Origin: Nonomuraea turcica | GTDB taxonomy: Bacteria > Actinomycetota > Actinomycetes > Streptosporangiales > Streptosporangiaceae | Length of the DNA: 64,000 nt | Reading direction: 5' to 3' | NCBI RefSeq assembly: GCF_030718205.1 | Contig: NZ_JAUZQF010000007.1 | Location: forward strand, 62,001-126,000 | Shown here: one piece after another, positions 51,259-59,585 of the stretch | Position numbering within the stretch: position 1 is the stretch's first letter | Layout of the letters: each line of letters begins with the position of its first letter | The notes under the pieces: model-generated | Databases searched by the model: none | What the model was told of the DNA's origin: nothing | What the model saw: the letters and a program-made list of their open reading frames with translations, nothing else | Translations under genes and position numbers: made by a program

Positions 51259-52190
51259 GCGTCGGGGATAGAAGCATGTTCTCGAGTGGTACAGCGAACG
51301 GAACGCCCGATCTGGTGATCATCCCGCCCAGGTATGACCACCTTGCGCGAACCGCTCGCGGACAGTGGTGGAGAGGGGTGATGGGCACCCTGATCGTGGC
51401 CTGCGGCCTGTTCGCATCCACGTTCCTGGTGTTGCTCATGGCGACCGCCGTGGCTCCCGCCTTCGACATCCCGACGCCCCTGACCGTGGAGGCTCTGTAC
51501 CGCCACGAAAGCTTCGGCCTCGCCGTCATGCTGCTGTCGGTCGCGCTGGTTCTCCCCGTCGTCCTCGGCTCCGCACGGTTCGTACAGGGCCGCAGGCCAG
51601 GTACGCTCTCCTCGATCACCGGACGGCTGCGCTGGCGGCAGCTGTTGCGCTACGCCGGCCTCGCCGTGGTTTCACTGACACTCGGGGTCATGACGCAGGC
51701 GATCGTCTTCCACGCCACAGGCTTGGGCTCCCCCATCGATTTCGGCTGGGCCGGCTGGGACCGGGCGGTCCCAGCCCTGACCGTCATCGTGCTCCTCGTG
51801 CCCTTCCAGGCCACGGCCGAGGAATACATGTTCCGCGGCTGGCTCATCCAGGCGTTCGGGACCCTGATGAAAAGCCCGTGGCCGGGAATCGTGGCTGGTT
51901 CGCTGCTTTTCGCCTCACTCCACGGATATACCGGCTGGGGACCGGTCGATGTCTTCAGTTTCGGAATGGTGATGGGCTGGCTGACCGTACGCACCTGCGG
52001 ACTCGAAGCCGCGATCGCGATGCATGTCCTCAACAACCTCGTGGCATTCGCGCCAGGAGCTGCGGCTGGAGAGTTGAGTGAGGCGATGCGGCAAGGCGCG
52101 GTTCCTTGGCAGTCACTCACGGGCACAGCTGTTCAGCTGTCGTCCTATGTCGTGGCCGTAACCCTGTGCCTCAAGACAAGGCCACGTTGA
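51255..52190 (+). CDS. CPBP-family intramembrane metalloprotease (CAAX/Abi type)
   Basis: A 311-residue membrane protein with about eight helices. CPBP catalytic residues are visible: E189, E190 and R194 in AEEYMFRGW, H223 in FASLHGY, and H257 and N261 in AMHVLNNL. GTG start, overlapping the oxygenase stop. Proteins of this family process prenylated proteins or serve as self-immunity factors beside bacteriocin genes. With the small peptide two genes upstream, either maturation or immunity is plausible. Confidence 0.85.
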   Translation: MSVGDRSMFSSGTANGTPDLVIIPPRYDHLARTARGQWWRGVMGTLIVACGLFASTFLVLLMATAVAPAFDIPTPLTVEALYRHESFGLAVMLLSVALVLPVVLGSARFVQGRRPGTLSSITGRLRWRQLLRYAGLAVVSLTLGVMTQAIVFHATGLGSPIDFGWAGWDRAVPALTVIVLLVPFQATAEEYMFRGWLIQAFGTLMKSPWPGIVAGSLLFASLHGYTGWGPVDVFSFGMVMGWLTVRTCGLEAAIAMHVLNNLVAFAPGAAAGELSEAMRQGAVPWQSLTGTAVQLSSYVVAVTLCLKTRPR

Positions 52191-52199
52191 TCATCACGT

Positions 52200-53270
52200 C
52201 CCACCGCTGTCGTTGGTCAGCCAAATCGCCGATCGCCCCTCCGCGGACGTGACGAGACTCGATCCGGCTCACCGGCAGTGGATCGCGTCCAGGCCGGGCG
52301 GTGTAGTTGGGGTCGTGGCCATCAGGGCCTCCGCGGGTGTCGGGGAATGTCGTCTTGCACGGGGGTCGGGTGGTGCCTGGCGCGGCGGGGCCCTGGTCAG
52401 GTGCGCTGATCGCGCAGGGTCTGCAGCAGGTCGGCGGGCGGCCCGGGTTTCGGCGGCCGCGGCCTGCTGTGCGGCGGTCGGCGCCGCAGCTTGGGCGGCG
52501 GTGAGCTGCCCGCGCAGCTGTTGTTTGGCGGCGGCCAGGTCCTCCAGCAGTCGGTGAGCTCGCCGGCGTTCTGCTCGCGCTCGCGGTCCAGCTCCGCGCG
52601 TGCCTGACCAGCCGCGGCTTCAGCGGCCGCCGTGACCTGCTCGGCGGCCTCAGCCTGGGTGCGGGACGTCCTTGGGGACGTCGTCAGCGGCGTCGTCGGA
52701 GTGCTGGGCCTGAGCTCGGCGGCGAGGTCGTAGTCGTAGGGCTCGCCGCGGGCCAGCCGCGCGGCGCGTATCTGCTCGCGTTCGGCGTCGATGATCCCGG
52801 TCAGGTACTCCCACCGGCTGACCCGCTGGACCGCGCCGCGGGCCAGATCGTGCTGCAGCACGATCCGAGACGCGCGGCCCATCTCCTCCTTGGCCACCAA
52901 CGGGTGCCCTCGCCTCCCAGGGCACGCCGGCCCAGCAGGCGTTCTCGGCGATCTCGACGGCCGCGCGGCGGGCGCGCGAGCCAGGCCGGTGCGGCCCGTC
53001 GGCGACGCCGGTGTCCACGGCCGGCCAGGTGGCAAGGCCACGTGGTGCCAACCCGCCCACGCGGCACTGCGCCGCCTCATCGCAACGGCCCACATCGCTG
53101 ATCGATCGCCTCTCCACACGCTCGAATGCCTTCGCGCCGCACCCCATCATGCTCGGCATGCTGGGGTCGATGGTGCCTGACGTGCCTTAAACGACCTTCA
53201 TGCGACTGACCAGCAGATTCGTATGACAACCCCAGATAATCCATCGCAATACGACGGGATGGAAGGCCGC
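52200..53270. other. About 1.1 kb without an intact gene
   Basis: Both strands are full of GC-biased open frames without family features. A single decayed stretch is noted at 52700-52990. It marks the right end of the peptide locus. Confidence 0.55.
52700..52990 (-). pseudogene. Remnant of an unidentified protein gene
   Basis: One frame reads ENACWAGVPWEAR and, after a one-base shift near 52910, the next reads PLVAKEEMGRASRIVLQHDL, then VSRWEYLTGIIDAEREQIRA and RGEPYDYDLAAEL. These charged, helical stretches look like real protein and unlike the surrounding shadow frames. I cannot name the family. A coiled-coil-like Ala/Glu/Gln tail follows. Confidence 0.35.
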
Positions 53271-53272
53271 GA

Positions 53273-53740
53273 TCAGAGCGGTCCGAGGAGGTCATGCGGA
53301 TCGGCGTCGAGGTCCAGCGTTGACAGGACGCCCAGGAGTTCGCGCTCCTCGTACCGGAAATGGGACTCCATGATCGCGGAGAGGCCGTCCAGGTGCATGG
53401 CCAGCTCGCTCGGCGTGGCGTCCGAGGTGATCGCGCGGTCGAACCGCCCGAGCAGCATCGCGATCATCTCGTGGTCCTGCTGGAGCTTGGCGATCGTGGG
53501 CCGCAGCGACGGATGGCGCGCGGACAGTTCGGGAAAGAGCCCGACGTCTTCGCGCACGTGATGCCCGTCGAGGGCGGCACAGAATCCCTTGCAGTACAGC
53601 AGGAGGTCTGCCCGTGCCGAGGCGGTGTCCCCGGCTTCCAGGGATTCGCGCGCGAGGCGCAGTGCTCGATGCAGGCGTTGATGCGCCGCCTGCAGTTCAA
53701 GGTTCCAGGCTATGAGCCTGTTCTTCTCGCTCTCACCCAC
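53273..53740 (-). CDS. Hemerythrin HHE-domain protein
   Basis: A 155-residue four-helix protein with a probable di-iron site: His in LQAAHQRLHRAL, HHVREDVGLFPEL, the DHEMIAMLLGRFD helix, and ESHFRYEERELL. It should sense or bind oxygen, nitric oxide or iron. The GTG start lacks a clear ribosome site, so it may be leaderless. It stands alone on the minus strand. Confidence 0.82.
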   Translation of the reverse strand: MGESEKNRLIAWNLELQAAHQRLHRALRLARESLEAGDTASARADLLLYCKGFCAALDGHHVREDVGLFPELSARHPSLRPTIAKLQQDHEMIAMLLGRFDRAITSDATPSELAMHLDGLSAIMESHFRYEERELLGVLSTLDLDADPHDLLGPL

Positions 53741-53891
53741 GGGTGAGGAACGGGGAAAGGGTCATCATGACCACCTTCCGGATCCGACGCCTCCATGCCT
53801 GACGCAGTCCGCCACCGACACGCGACGCTGCCTGGAACTCTAAACGACGGCCCCCAGACGATCAACTCAGGCCGGCCGTCCCACAACATCG

Positions 53892-53990
53892 GTGTTCGTC
53901 ACCTTCACCGCCGCCGCCCAGGTCCCGGCCGCGGTCACCATCGCGTTGCTGGGCGGCTTCGGCTTCGCCATCGCACCGGGGGTCCAACGT
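53892..53990 (+). pseudogene. Fragment of an MFS drug-efflux protein
   Basis: The plus strand reads TAAAQVPAAVTIALLGGFGF followed by AIAPGVQ. This matches the late-helix GxxGFAxxPGLQ segment of MFS efflux proteins of the AraJ/Cml type. Nothing of the rest of the gene is nearby. The whole 53741-54059 spacer contains no intact gene. Confidence 0.4.
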
Positions 53991-54059
53991 CGAGGTGAAG
54001 CGCTACCGCTATTGGCCGCCCGGGGCTCAGCCGCGGGCGCTCGTCCAGTGTGCCGCGGC

Positions 54060-55427
54060 TCAGCCGCGGGCGGCTTCCTCCATGACCTTGCGCCTGTCGC
54101 GTTCGAACGACGTCCTCGCCCTGAGCGTGAGGAGCCCGCCGGCGACCATCGGGATCACCAGGATGTACATCCCGGCGAGCAACGACCCGAGCCGGTCCGA
54201 GGCGATGCCGACGACCAGGGAGCCGAAGGCGCCGCCGCCCGTGATGAGCAGTTGCAGGACGGCGAAGCCGAGGCCGCGTCCGGCGGCCGGGACCACGTCC
54301 GCCAGGCACGCCGTCATGTTCGGGATCGCGATGGCCATCAGCGAGCTGGCCAGCAGGGCCAGCACGGTCATCGCGCCGATCGACTCCATGGACAGCGCTC
54401 CGGCCAGGACCAATGAGCCGGCCGTGATACCGCTGCCGCCGGCCAGCAGGCGGCCGCCCTTGCGGGTGCCGTGCCACTTCCTGCCCAGCCACGACCCGAC
54501 CAGGGTGTCAGTCAGCGTGCCCGCGACCGTGATCAGTCCGCTCAGCGAGCCCGCCGCGGCCGTGCCGATGCCGAGTGTGCGCACCATGAACGTGGGCAGC
54601 CAGTAGAAGATCCCGGCCAGGCCGAGGGTGAGCAGGGACAGGCCGGCGCAGACGAAGACCAGGGTGGGGATGGCGAGGACCTGCCGGAACTGCCGCCAGA
54701 ACGGCGGCTTGGCCAGGGGCGCGGCGGAGGCGGTGGAAGTAGACGTGGCGGAGGCCGCGTAAGCGGGCGCGAGGGAGGCCGGGGACGCGTCGCCGGCCGC
54801 CACCAGGCGGTCGAGCTCGCCGCGGCGCGGCTCGCGCAGCAGCCAGACGAGCAGGGCCGTGAGCACGCCCGGCACCACCATGACGAGGAACGCCGTACGC
54901 CACGAGAACGCCTCCGCCAGAACCCCGCCCAGCAGTGTCCCGACGCCCCCGAGGTGCATGGTGACGCGCGTGAGCCCATACGCCTTCGCCCGGCTGACCG
55001 GCGGATAGTAGTCGGCGAGCAGGCTCCCGGAGGCGGGGTTGTCGATGTTCTCAGCCGCCGCCAGCAGCACGCGCATCAGGTAGAACATCACGAACCCGGT
55101 GGCCAGGCCGGAGCCCAGCGTGGCGATCGCCCAGACGAGGACGACCACCGCGATGATCCGGGTACGGCTGAGCCGGTCCGCCAGATACCCGGCGGGCAAG
55201 GCCACGACGGCCGCCGCCAAGGCGGCGGCCGTCGGGATCGAGCCGGCGGCGGTGTCGCTGAAGCCCCATTCGCGCTGAACGGCAGGGAGCACGCCGATCA
55301 GCAGGTTGTGCTCGATCCGGTCCACGAATCCGACGATGAACAGGACGACCAGCGGCGCCCAGCCGAACGGCGCGCGCGAACGCGCGTCGATGGTGCCGGT
55401 GCGGGGCGAACCCAACGTCCCGACCAT
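54060..55427 (-). CDS. MFS transporter (Spinster-like)
   Basis: A 455-residue, 12-helix transporter. GFVDRIEHNLLIGVLPAVQREWGFSDTAAGSIPTAAALAAAVVALPAGYLADRLSRTRII is the Spinster-type first half, with the GYLADRLSR loop. A low-complexity Ala/Ser/Thr linker joins the halves. The ATG at 55427 has GGAAGGG upstream. The substrate is unknown (lipid-like or organic anion in relatives). Confidence 0.85.
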   Translation of the reverse strand: MVGTLGSPRTGTIDARSRAPFGWAPLVVLFIVGFVDRIEHNLLIGVLPAVQREWGFSDTAAGSIPTAAALAAAVVALPAGYLADRLSRTRIIAVVVLVWAIATLGSGLATGFVMFYLMRVLLAAAENIDNPASGSLLADYYPPVSRAKAYGLTRVTMHLGGVGTLLGGVLAEAFSWRTAFLVMVVPGVLTALLVWLLREPRRGELDRLVAAGDASPASLAPAYAASATSTSTASAAPLAKPPFWRQFRQVLAIPTLVFVCAGLSLLTLGLAGIFYWLPTFMVRTLGIGTAAAGSLSGLITVAGTLTDTLVGSWLGRKWHGTRKGGRLLAGGSGITAGSLVLAGALSMESIGAMTVLALLASSLMAIAIPNMTACLADVVPAAGRGLGFAVLQLLITGGGAFGSLVVGIASDRLGSLLAGMYILVIPMVAGGLLTLRARTSFERDRRKVMEEAARG

Positions 55428-55701
55428 GCCCACCCTTCCGTAGGAGATTCTAGAATTCGCCGGACTGATCGCTGCACACGCGGCCGCTGTCAGGGACGGG
55501 TTGCCGACGGCCGCGGCGCGCAAGCTCGTGTTGATCCAGCGCGCGGCGGCGACCTACATCGAGGACCGGAACGCCCGAGCGGTCAACGGTCTCGACTGAC
55601 GCTGCCCTCCGCACCGCTGTGTGACGGTGGTGGTGTCGGCAGCCTGGGCGGCATTCGCGACCCGCTTTACCTTGCCGACCGCGTCACGACCCGATGGCCG
55701 G

Positions 55702-56670
55702 TCACAACCTGCCGAGGGCCTTGGCCAGCGCGGTCGCGGTGGAGGCGATCACCTTGTCATCGTGCGGGGTGTTGTTGAGGTTGCGGTTGGTGAACACCGA
55801 CAGGATGATCGGCGCGTTCGATCCGGGTGTCCAGACGATCGCCAGGTCGTTGGCGGTGCCGTAGTTGCTCGCGCCGCCGGTGCCGGTCTTGTCGCCGACC
55901 GTCCAGTCCTTGGGGAGTCCCGCCTTGATCCGATTGGCGCCGGTGAGGCTGGCCTTCAGCCAGCCGACCAGCCGCGCTCGGTCGCGGGTGTGGAGGGTCT
56001 TACCGGTGGTGAGCTTGGTGAAGGTCTGTGCGGCCGCCGCGGGGGTGGTGGTGTCGCGCTCTTCACCGGGCTTCCACTCGGTCAGCCTGGGCTCCGTTCG
56101 GTCCAGGCGACTCGTCCGATCCCCGGTGGCGCGGAAGAACTCGGTCAGCCCGCGCGGCCCGCCGATCTGCTTCAGCAGCGTGTTGCCCGCGAAGCCGTCG
56201 GATTTGGTGATCCCGGCGCGGCACAGCTGTGCGGGTGTCATGCCGGTGTCGGTGTATTCGGTGGTCTCTGGGGAGTTCGCGGTCAGCTCGGCCATCTCGG
56301 CAGGCTTCCAGCGAATCACCTTGTCCATCAGCCCGGGGTCGCTGGTGCGCGCTTTGTGCAGCACTGCCGCGCACGCGAACACCTTGAACATGGAGTTGAA
56401 CGGGAAGCGCTCGTCGGCCCGGTAGCCGACCGTTCTACCGGTCCCCAGGTCGATGCCCACCGCGCCGATACGCCCGTCGTAGGACTTCTCGAGTTCCTGC
56501 AGCGTCATGTTCAGGTCGGAGCCGGAGGGGGCGTTGCTCCCCGTCTGGGCGGCGACGCTGGAGGTACTCGTCTTGCCGGTGACGGCACCCGCCGCATAGG
56601 CGGGGCCGCCCAGCAGCGCAGAAGCGGTCAATATCACGACCGCTGGTCGCAGTCGGAGATGTCGTGTCAT
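55702..56670 (-). CDS. Class A beta-lactamase with SDG variant
   Basis: A 322-residue secreted serine beta-lactamase. The signal peptide ends near residue 27. The active-site Ser93 and Lys96 are in FNSMFK, the second motif is SDG (157-159) instead of SDN, Glu193 in RTEPRLTEW corresponds to Glu166, and KTG is at 261-263. Spacing between motifs equals that of the standard numbering. The Gly in SDG is also found in BlaC of Mycobacterium tuberculosis, where it alters inhibitor response. ATG 56670 has a weak ribosome site. Upstream lie AT-rich dyads. Confidence 0.93.
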   Translation of the reverse strand: MTRHLRLRPAVVILTASALLGGPAYAAGAVTGKTSTSSVAAQTGSNAPSGSDLNMTLQELEKSYDGRIGAVGIDLGTGRTVGYRADERFPFNSMFKVFACAAVLHKARTSDPGLMDKVIRWKPAEMAELTANSPETTEYTDTGMTPAQLCRAGITKSDGFAGNTLLKQIGGPRGLTEFFRATGDRTSRLDRTEPRLTEWKPGEERDTTTPAAAAQTFTKLTTGKTLHTRDRARLVGWLKASLTGANRIKAGLPKDWTVGDKTGTGGASNYGTANDLAIVWTPGSNAPIILSVFTNRNLNNTPHDDKVIASTATALAKALGRL

Positions 56671-56709
56671 GCCGAAGAGAAGATCAGAAACTACCCAGGG
56701 ACGTCCAAT

Positions 56710-56750
56710 ATTGATATGAATCATCCCGCCATATCGATATGGATATCAAT
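56710..56750. promoter_or_regulatory. AT-rich dyads upstream of the beta-lactamase gene
   Basis: ATTGATAT (56710-56717) and ATATCAAT (56743-56750) flank the perfect 14-bp palindrome CCATATCGATATGG (56729-56742). They start 40 bp upstream of the beta-lactamase start and are the most AT-rich stretch nearby. Probable operators of an unlinked regulator. Confidence 0.6.
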
Positions 56751-56910
56751 AGTCGCCTCCAGCGCAAATGACGCCAGTGAGTGAGACGTGCCCAACGCTC
56801 CACTTTGGGCTCATGGCGGCTACCCGAGTGTCAGGCCAGGAAGGCCGCTTCATGTTCGCGGTCCTGGCCACGGCTGTCGAGTACGAGATGGAAGACACTG
56901 GGCCGTCGCC

Positions 56911-57627
56911 CTATTGGGCGGCCGGGGTCATGAGTCGTTGGCCGGTGACGAACTCGCTCCACAGCGCGAAGTCGAGCCGTCTCGGTGGCGCTTCGACGTA
57001 GCTGACCGATCCGCGGGCGGCTCCGAAACTGAGGGTGAACCGGGTCGTGGCGCCGCGGTCCTGGGGCGGCGTGGCATTCGGCGGGAGGATCTCGTCGAGC
57101 GCGATTCGATATTTCTTCTGGTACGGCGGCGCGGCCCGCTCCAGCGTCTGCGGGAGAACGGTCTTGCTTGCGGGGATGGACACGAGCACGAGGGGCGTGC
57201 CGTCCGGTGTCCGCCCGTTGAACGCGAGCACTTCCTGCGTGCCGGCCGAGCCGTGATACCGCGCCGAGCCCGATCCGACCCGCGACCCGGACGGGCACGC
57301 CGCGGGCCCCCACTCGCGCAACGCAGCTTCGTCGCAGACGGGGAACGCCTCCGGGCGGAGCCGTACCGACCGGTCGAAGAGGAACACGAAACGCCTCGCC
57401 GCCGCGGGCTTCTCTCCCGATTCCGTACGGCTGCGCCGGTCGAAGGTGATGGTGACGCCGTTGTGACCGCCCCCGTCCGGGGCCACGTCGACGTCGAGCG
57501 TGTCGAGGTTCTCCGGGCCGCCGACCGGTGGTTCGTACGGCCGGTCCGGTCCCGCGGGCGCGGGATCCGGCAGGACCGCGCCCGTGATGGTGACCGCCAT
57601 GAGAAGGTTCGCCAGTTGAAGGATCAT
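56911..57627 (-). CDS. Secreted protein of unknown function
   Basis: A 238-residue protein with a signal peptide (MILQLANLLMAVTITGAVL) followed by a Pro-rich linker. The mature part contains PVCDEAALREWGPAACPSGSRVGSGSA, with a Cys pair that recurs in a group of actinobacterial secreted proteins without known function. The ATG at 57627 excludes an Arg/Pro-rich extension of 11 residues. It is divergent from the XRE gene. Confidence 0.6.
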   Translation of the reverse strand: MILQLANLLMAVTITGAVLPDPAPAGPDRPYEPPVGGPENLDTLDVDVAPDGGGHNGVTITFDRRSRTESGEKPAAARRFVFLFDRSVRLRPEAFPVCDEAALREWGPAACPSGSRVGSGSARYHGSAGTQEVLAFNGRTPDGTPLVLVSIPASKTVLPQTLERAAPPYQKKYRIALDEILPPNATPPQDRGATTRFTLSFGAARGSVSYVEAPPRRLDFALWSEFVTGQRLMTPAAQ

Positions 57628-57711
57628 GGCATCAATGGTGGGCGGCGGACGGAGTCGCACCCATGGCCGGATTTATCCTGGGCACCGCGGTACCACCCTG
57701 ACGAGAGAAGA

Positions 57712-58590
57712 ATGACCGATACTGGCGAGATGGACCGGCGTGCCGAGCTGAGTGAGTTCCTCCGGAACCGGCGTGCCCGCCTGAAGCCAGAACAGGCAGG
57801 CATCCAGCCGTTCGGCGGGCGGCGCCGCGTGCCCGGTCTCCGCCGCGAGGAACTCGCCTACCTGGCGGGCATGAGTGTGGACTACTACATCCGTCTCGAG
57901 CAGGGCAAGGTCCGGAACGTCTCCGAACCCATCCTCGAGGCTCTCACCCGGGCCCTGAGCCTCAGCGAAGACGAGCGCGCCTACCTCCGCAACCTCGTCA
58001 AACCGAGCCACAGGCGGCCCGTCAGCCGCCCGAAGGTGCTCCCCGGTCTGTTACGACTGCTGGACATGGCCGAGGGCGTACCCGCCTATGTGGTCGGCCA
58101 CCGGGCCGATGTGCTGGCGTGGAACGGCCTGGCATCCGCGGTCTTCACCGATTTCGCCGCGCTGTCTCCTCGCGACCGCAACTGGGCCCGGATGATCTTC
58201 CTTAACCGCTCCGTCCAGGCCGTTTTCGCCGACTGGACATCAAAAGGCCGGGATACCGTCGCCTACCTGCGCGTCCAGGCGGCGAGCCACCCCGGCGACG
58301 CCGAACTCGCGGCGCTCGTCGGCGAATTGTCGGTCAAGAGCGACCACTTTCGCACGTGGTGGGCCGCCCACCACGTGCGCGATCATGCCCGTGGCCGGAA
58401 GCGGTTCATCCATCCGCTGGTGGGTGAGATGACGCTCGACTTCGAGTGTCTGAGACCCGCCGATGGCGGCGATCAGACGCTGGTGGTGTACACCGCGGAG
58501 GCGGGGGCGGCGTCCGAGCGGGCGCTTCGCCTGCTCGCCAACTGGGGCGCGGATGCCGCCACCAGCGAGCCCAAGACCGGGAGACTGTAG
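57712..58590 (+). CDS. XRE-family regulator with MmyB-like ligand domain
   Basis: A 292-residue regulator. The HTH is RRRVPGLRREELAYLAGMSVDYYIRLEQGKVRNVSEPILEALTRAL, and the C-terminal domain (from about residue 115) is of the MmyB type, with DRNWARMIFLN and HPLVGEMTLDFECLRP. Relatives bind fatty-acid-like ligands or sense metabolites and often control a divergent oxidoreductase or exporter. Here the next gene is a LysE-type exporter 9 bp downstream. Confidence 0.9.
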   Translation: MTDTGEMDRRAELSEFLRNRRARLKPEQAGIQPFGGRRRVPGLRREELAYLAGMSVDYYIRLEQGKVRNVSEPILEALTRALSLSEDERAYLRNLVKPSHRRPVSRPKVLPGLLRLLDMAEGVPAYVVGHRADVLAWNGLASAVFTDFAALSPRDRNWARMIFLNRSVQAVFADWTSKGRDTVAYLRVQAASHPGDAELAALVGELSVKSDHFRTWWAAHHVRDHARGRKRFIHPLVGEMTLDFECLRPADGGDQTLVVYTAEAGAASERALRLLANWGADAATSEPKTGRL

Positions 58591-58599
58591 GAGAGTTGC

Positions 58600-59223
58600 A
58601 TGTGGGTTCAGCTGACCGCCTTCATCGGCCTGTCGATCGTCGTCATCTGCACGCCGGGCCCGGATACGGCGCTCACGATGCGCAACGCGTTCTCCGGCGG
58701 GCGCCGCGGCGGCATCTGGACCGCGGCGGGTGTCGCCACCGGCCAGGCGATCTGGACGGTGGCCACCGGCCTCGGCATCGCCGGGCTCATCCACGCCTCG
58801 GAACCGGCGTTCCTGGCGATGAAGTTCGCCGGCGCCGCCTACCTGGTCTACCTGGGACTGCAGTCGTTGCGGGCGGCCTGGCGCGGGGGCGACCGCCCCG
58901 CCGTCGCGGGCGGGCCGCTCCTGCGCGTGACCCCGGGCCGGTCGCTGCGCCAGGGGTTGATCAATGACCTGGCGAACCCCAAGATGGCCGCGTTCTTCAT
59001 GAGCCTGCTGCCGCAGTTCGCCCCAGGCGGGGACTTCGTGACGATGGTGCTGCTCGGCCTGCTGTTCTCACTGATGACGTTCGCGTGGCTGACGTGCTAC
59101 ACCATGGCGATCGACAAGGCGCGGGCGCTGTTCGACCGCTCGCGGGTGCGGCGTGCCATGGAGGCCGTCACAGGCGCGGTGCTGTTGGGTTTCGGTGTCC
59201 GACTGGCCCTCTCCCAGCGCTGA
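58600..59223 (+). CDS. LysE-family amino acid exporter
   Basis: A 207-residue membrane protein with about six helices. CTPGPDTALTMRNAFSGGRRGGIWTAAGVATGQ is the RhtB/LysE signature, and LINDLANPKMAAFFMSLLPQF is the conserved central loop. GGAG lies upstream of the ATG. It is likely cotranscribed with the XRE gene. Cargo unknown. Confidence 0.92.
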   Translation: MWVQLTAFIGLSIVVICTPGPDTALTMRNAFSGGRRGGIWTAAGVATGQAIWTVATGLGIAGLIHASEPAFLAMKFAGAAYLVYLGLQSLRAAWRGGDRPAVAGGPLLRVTPGRSLRQGLINDLANPKMAAFFMSLLPQFAPGGDFVTMVLLGLLFSLMTFAWLTCYTMAIDKARALFDRSRVRRAMEAVTGAVLLGFGVRLALSQR

Positions 59224-59511
59224 CGCCGTTCCCCTTGCGGCCGAACGCGCCGGGACCCGCGTGGAACAGGCCGATGAGGAGGACACCCGTGCTGACGGCG
59301 GCGAAGGACCACTCTGGGTGCCGATCGATGTGCGCCCACCACAGCAGCAGGCCGCCGAGGACGAGGCCGGCCCAGCCCGCGAGGAAATTGGGGATGGGGC
59401 CGTTTCCCAGCGCGCACGGATAGCTCGTCCTCGTGATGCCGCGAATGAGATGGGGCACTCCGTTGCCCGCGATGAGACCGCGAGAAAGCTGAGGATGAGT
59501 GTGTGCCACAT
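59168..59511 (-). pseudogene. Small membrane protein gene with one apparent frameshift
   Basis: The best start is ATG 59511 (AGGAG seven bases upstream), giving MWHTLILSFLA. After about 12 codons the family-like sequence continues in the other frame as LIAGNGVPHLIRGITR, then GNGPIPNFLAGWAGLVLGGLL and AAVSTGVLLIGLFHAG. A single shift near 59475 would restore about 115 residues with three or so membrane helices. The end overlaps the convergent LysE gene by 56 bp. Sequencing error or recent inactivation. Confidence 0.6.
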
Positions 59512-59585
59512 TGGAAGGCTCCTGATCCTTTTGGGGTGATAGGGCTGCACGGCTTCCCGGCGTTCCGCGGAGGTAGCCTCCAAAC

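Noticed and set aside
55447..55599. Plus-strand open frame ending in ATYIEDRNARAVNGLD
   Set aside because: It has no start codon context and overlaps the promoter region of the MFS gene. It may be a gene fragment, but no family could be recognised.
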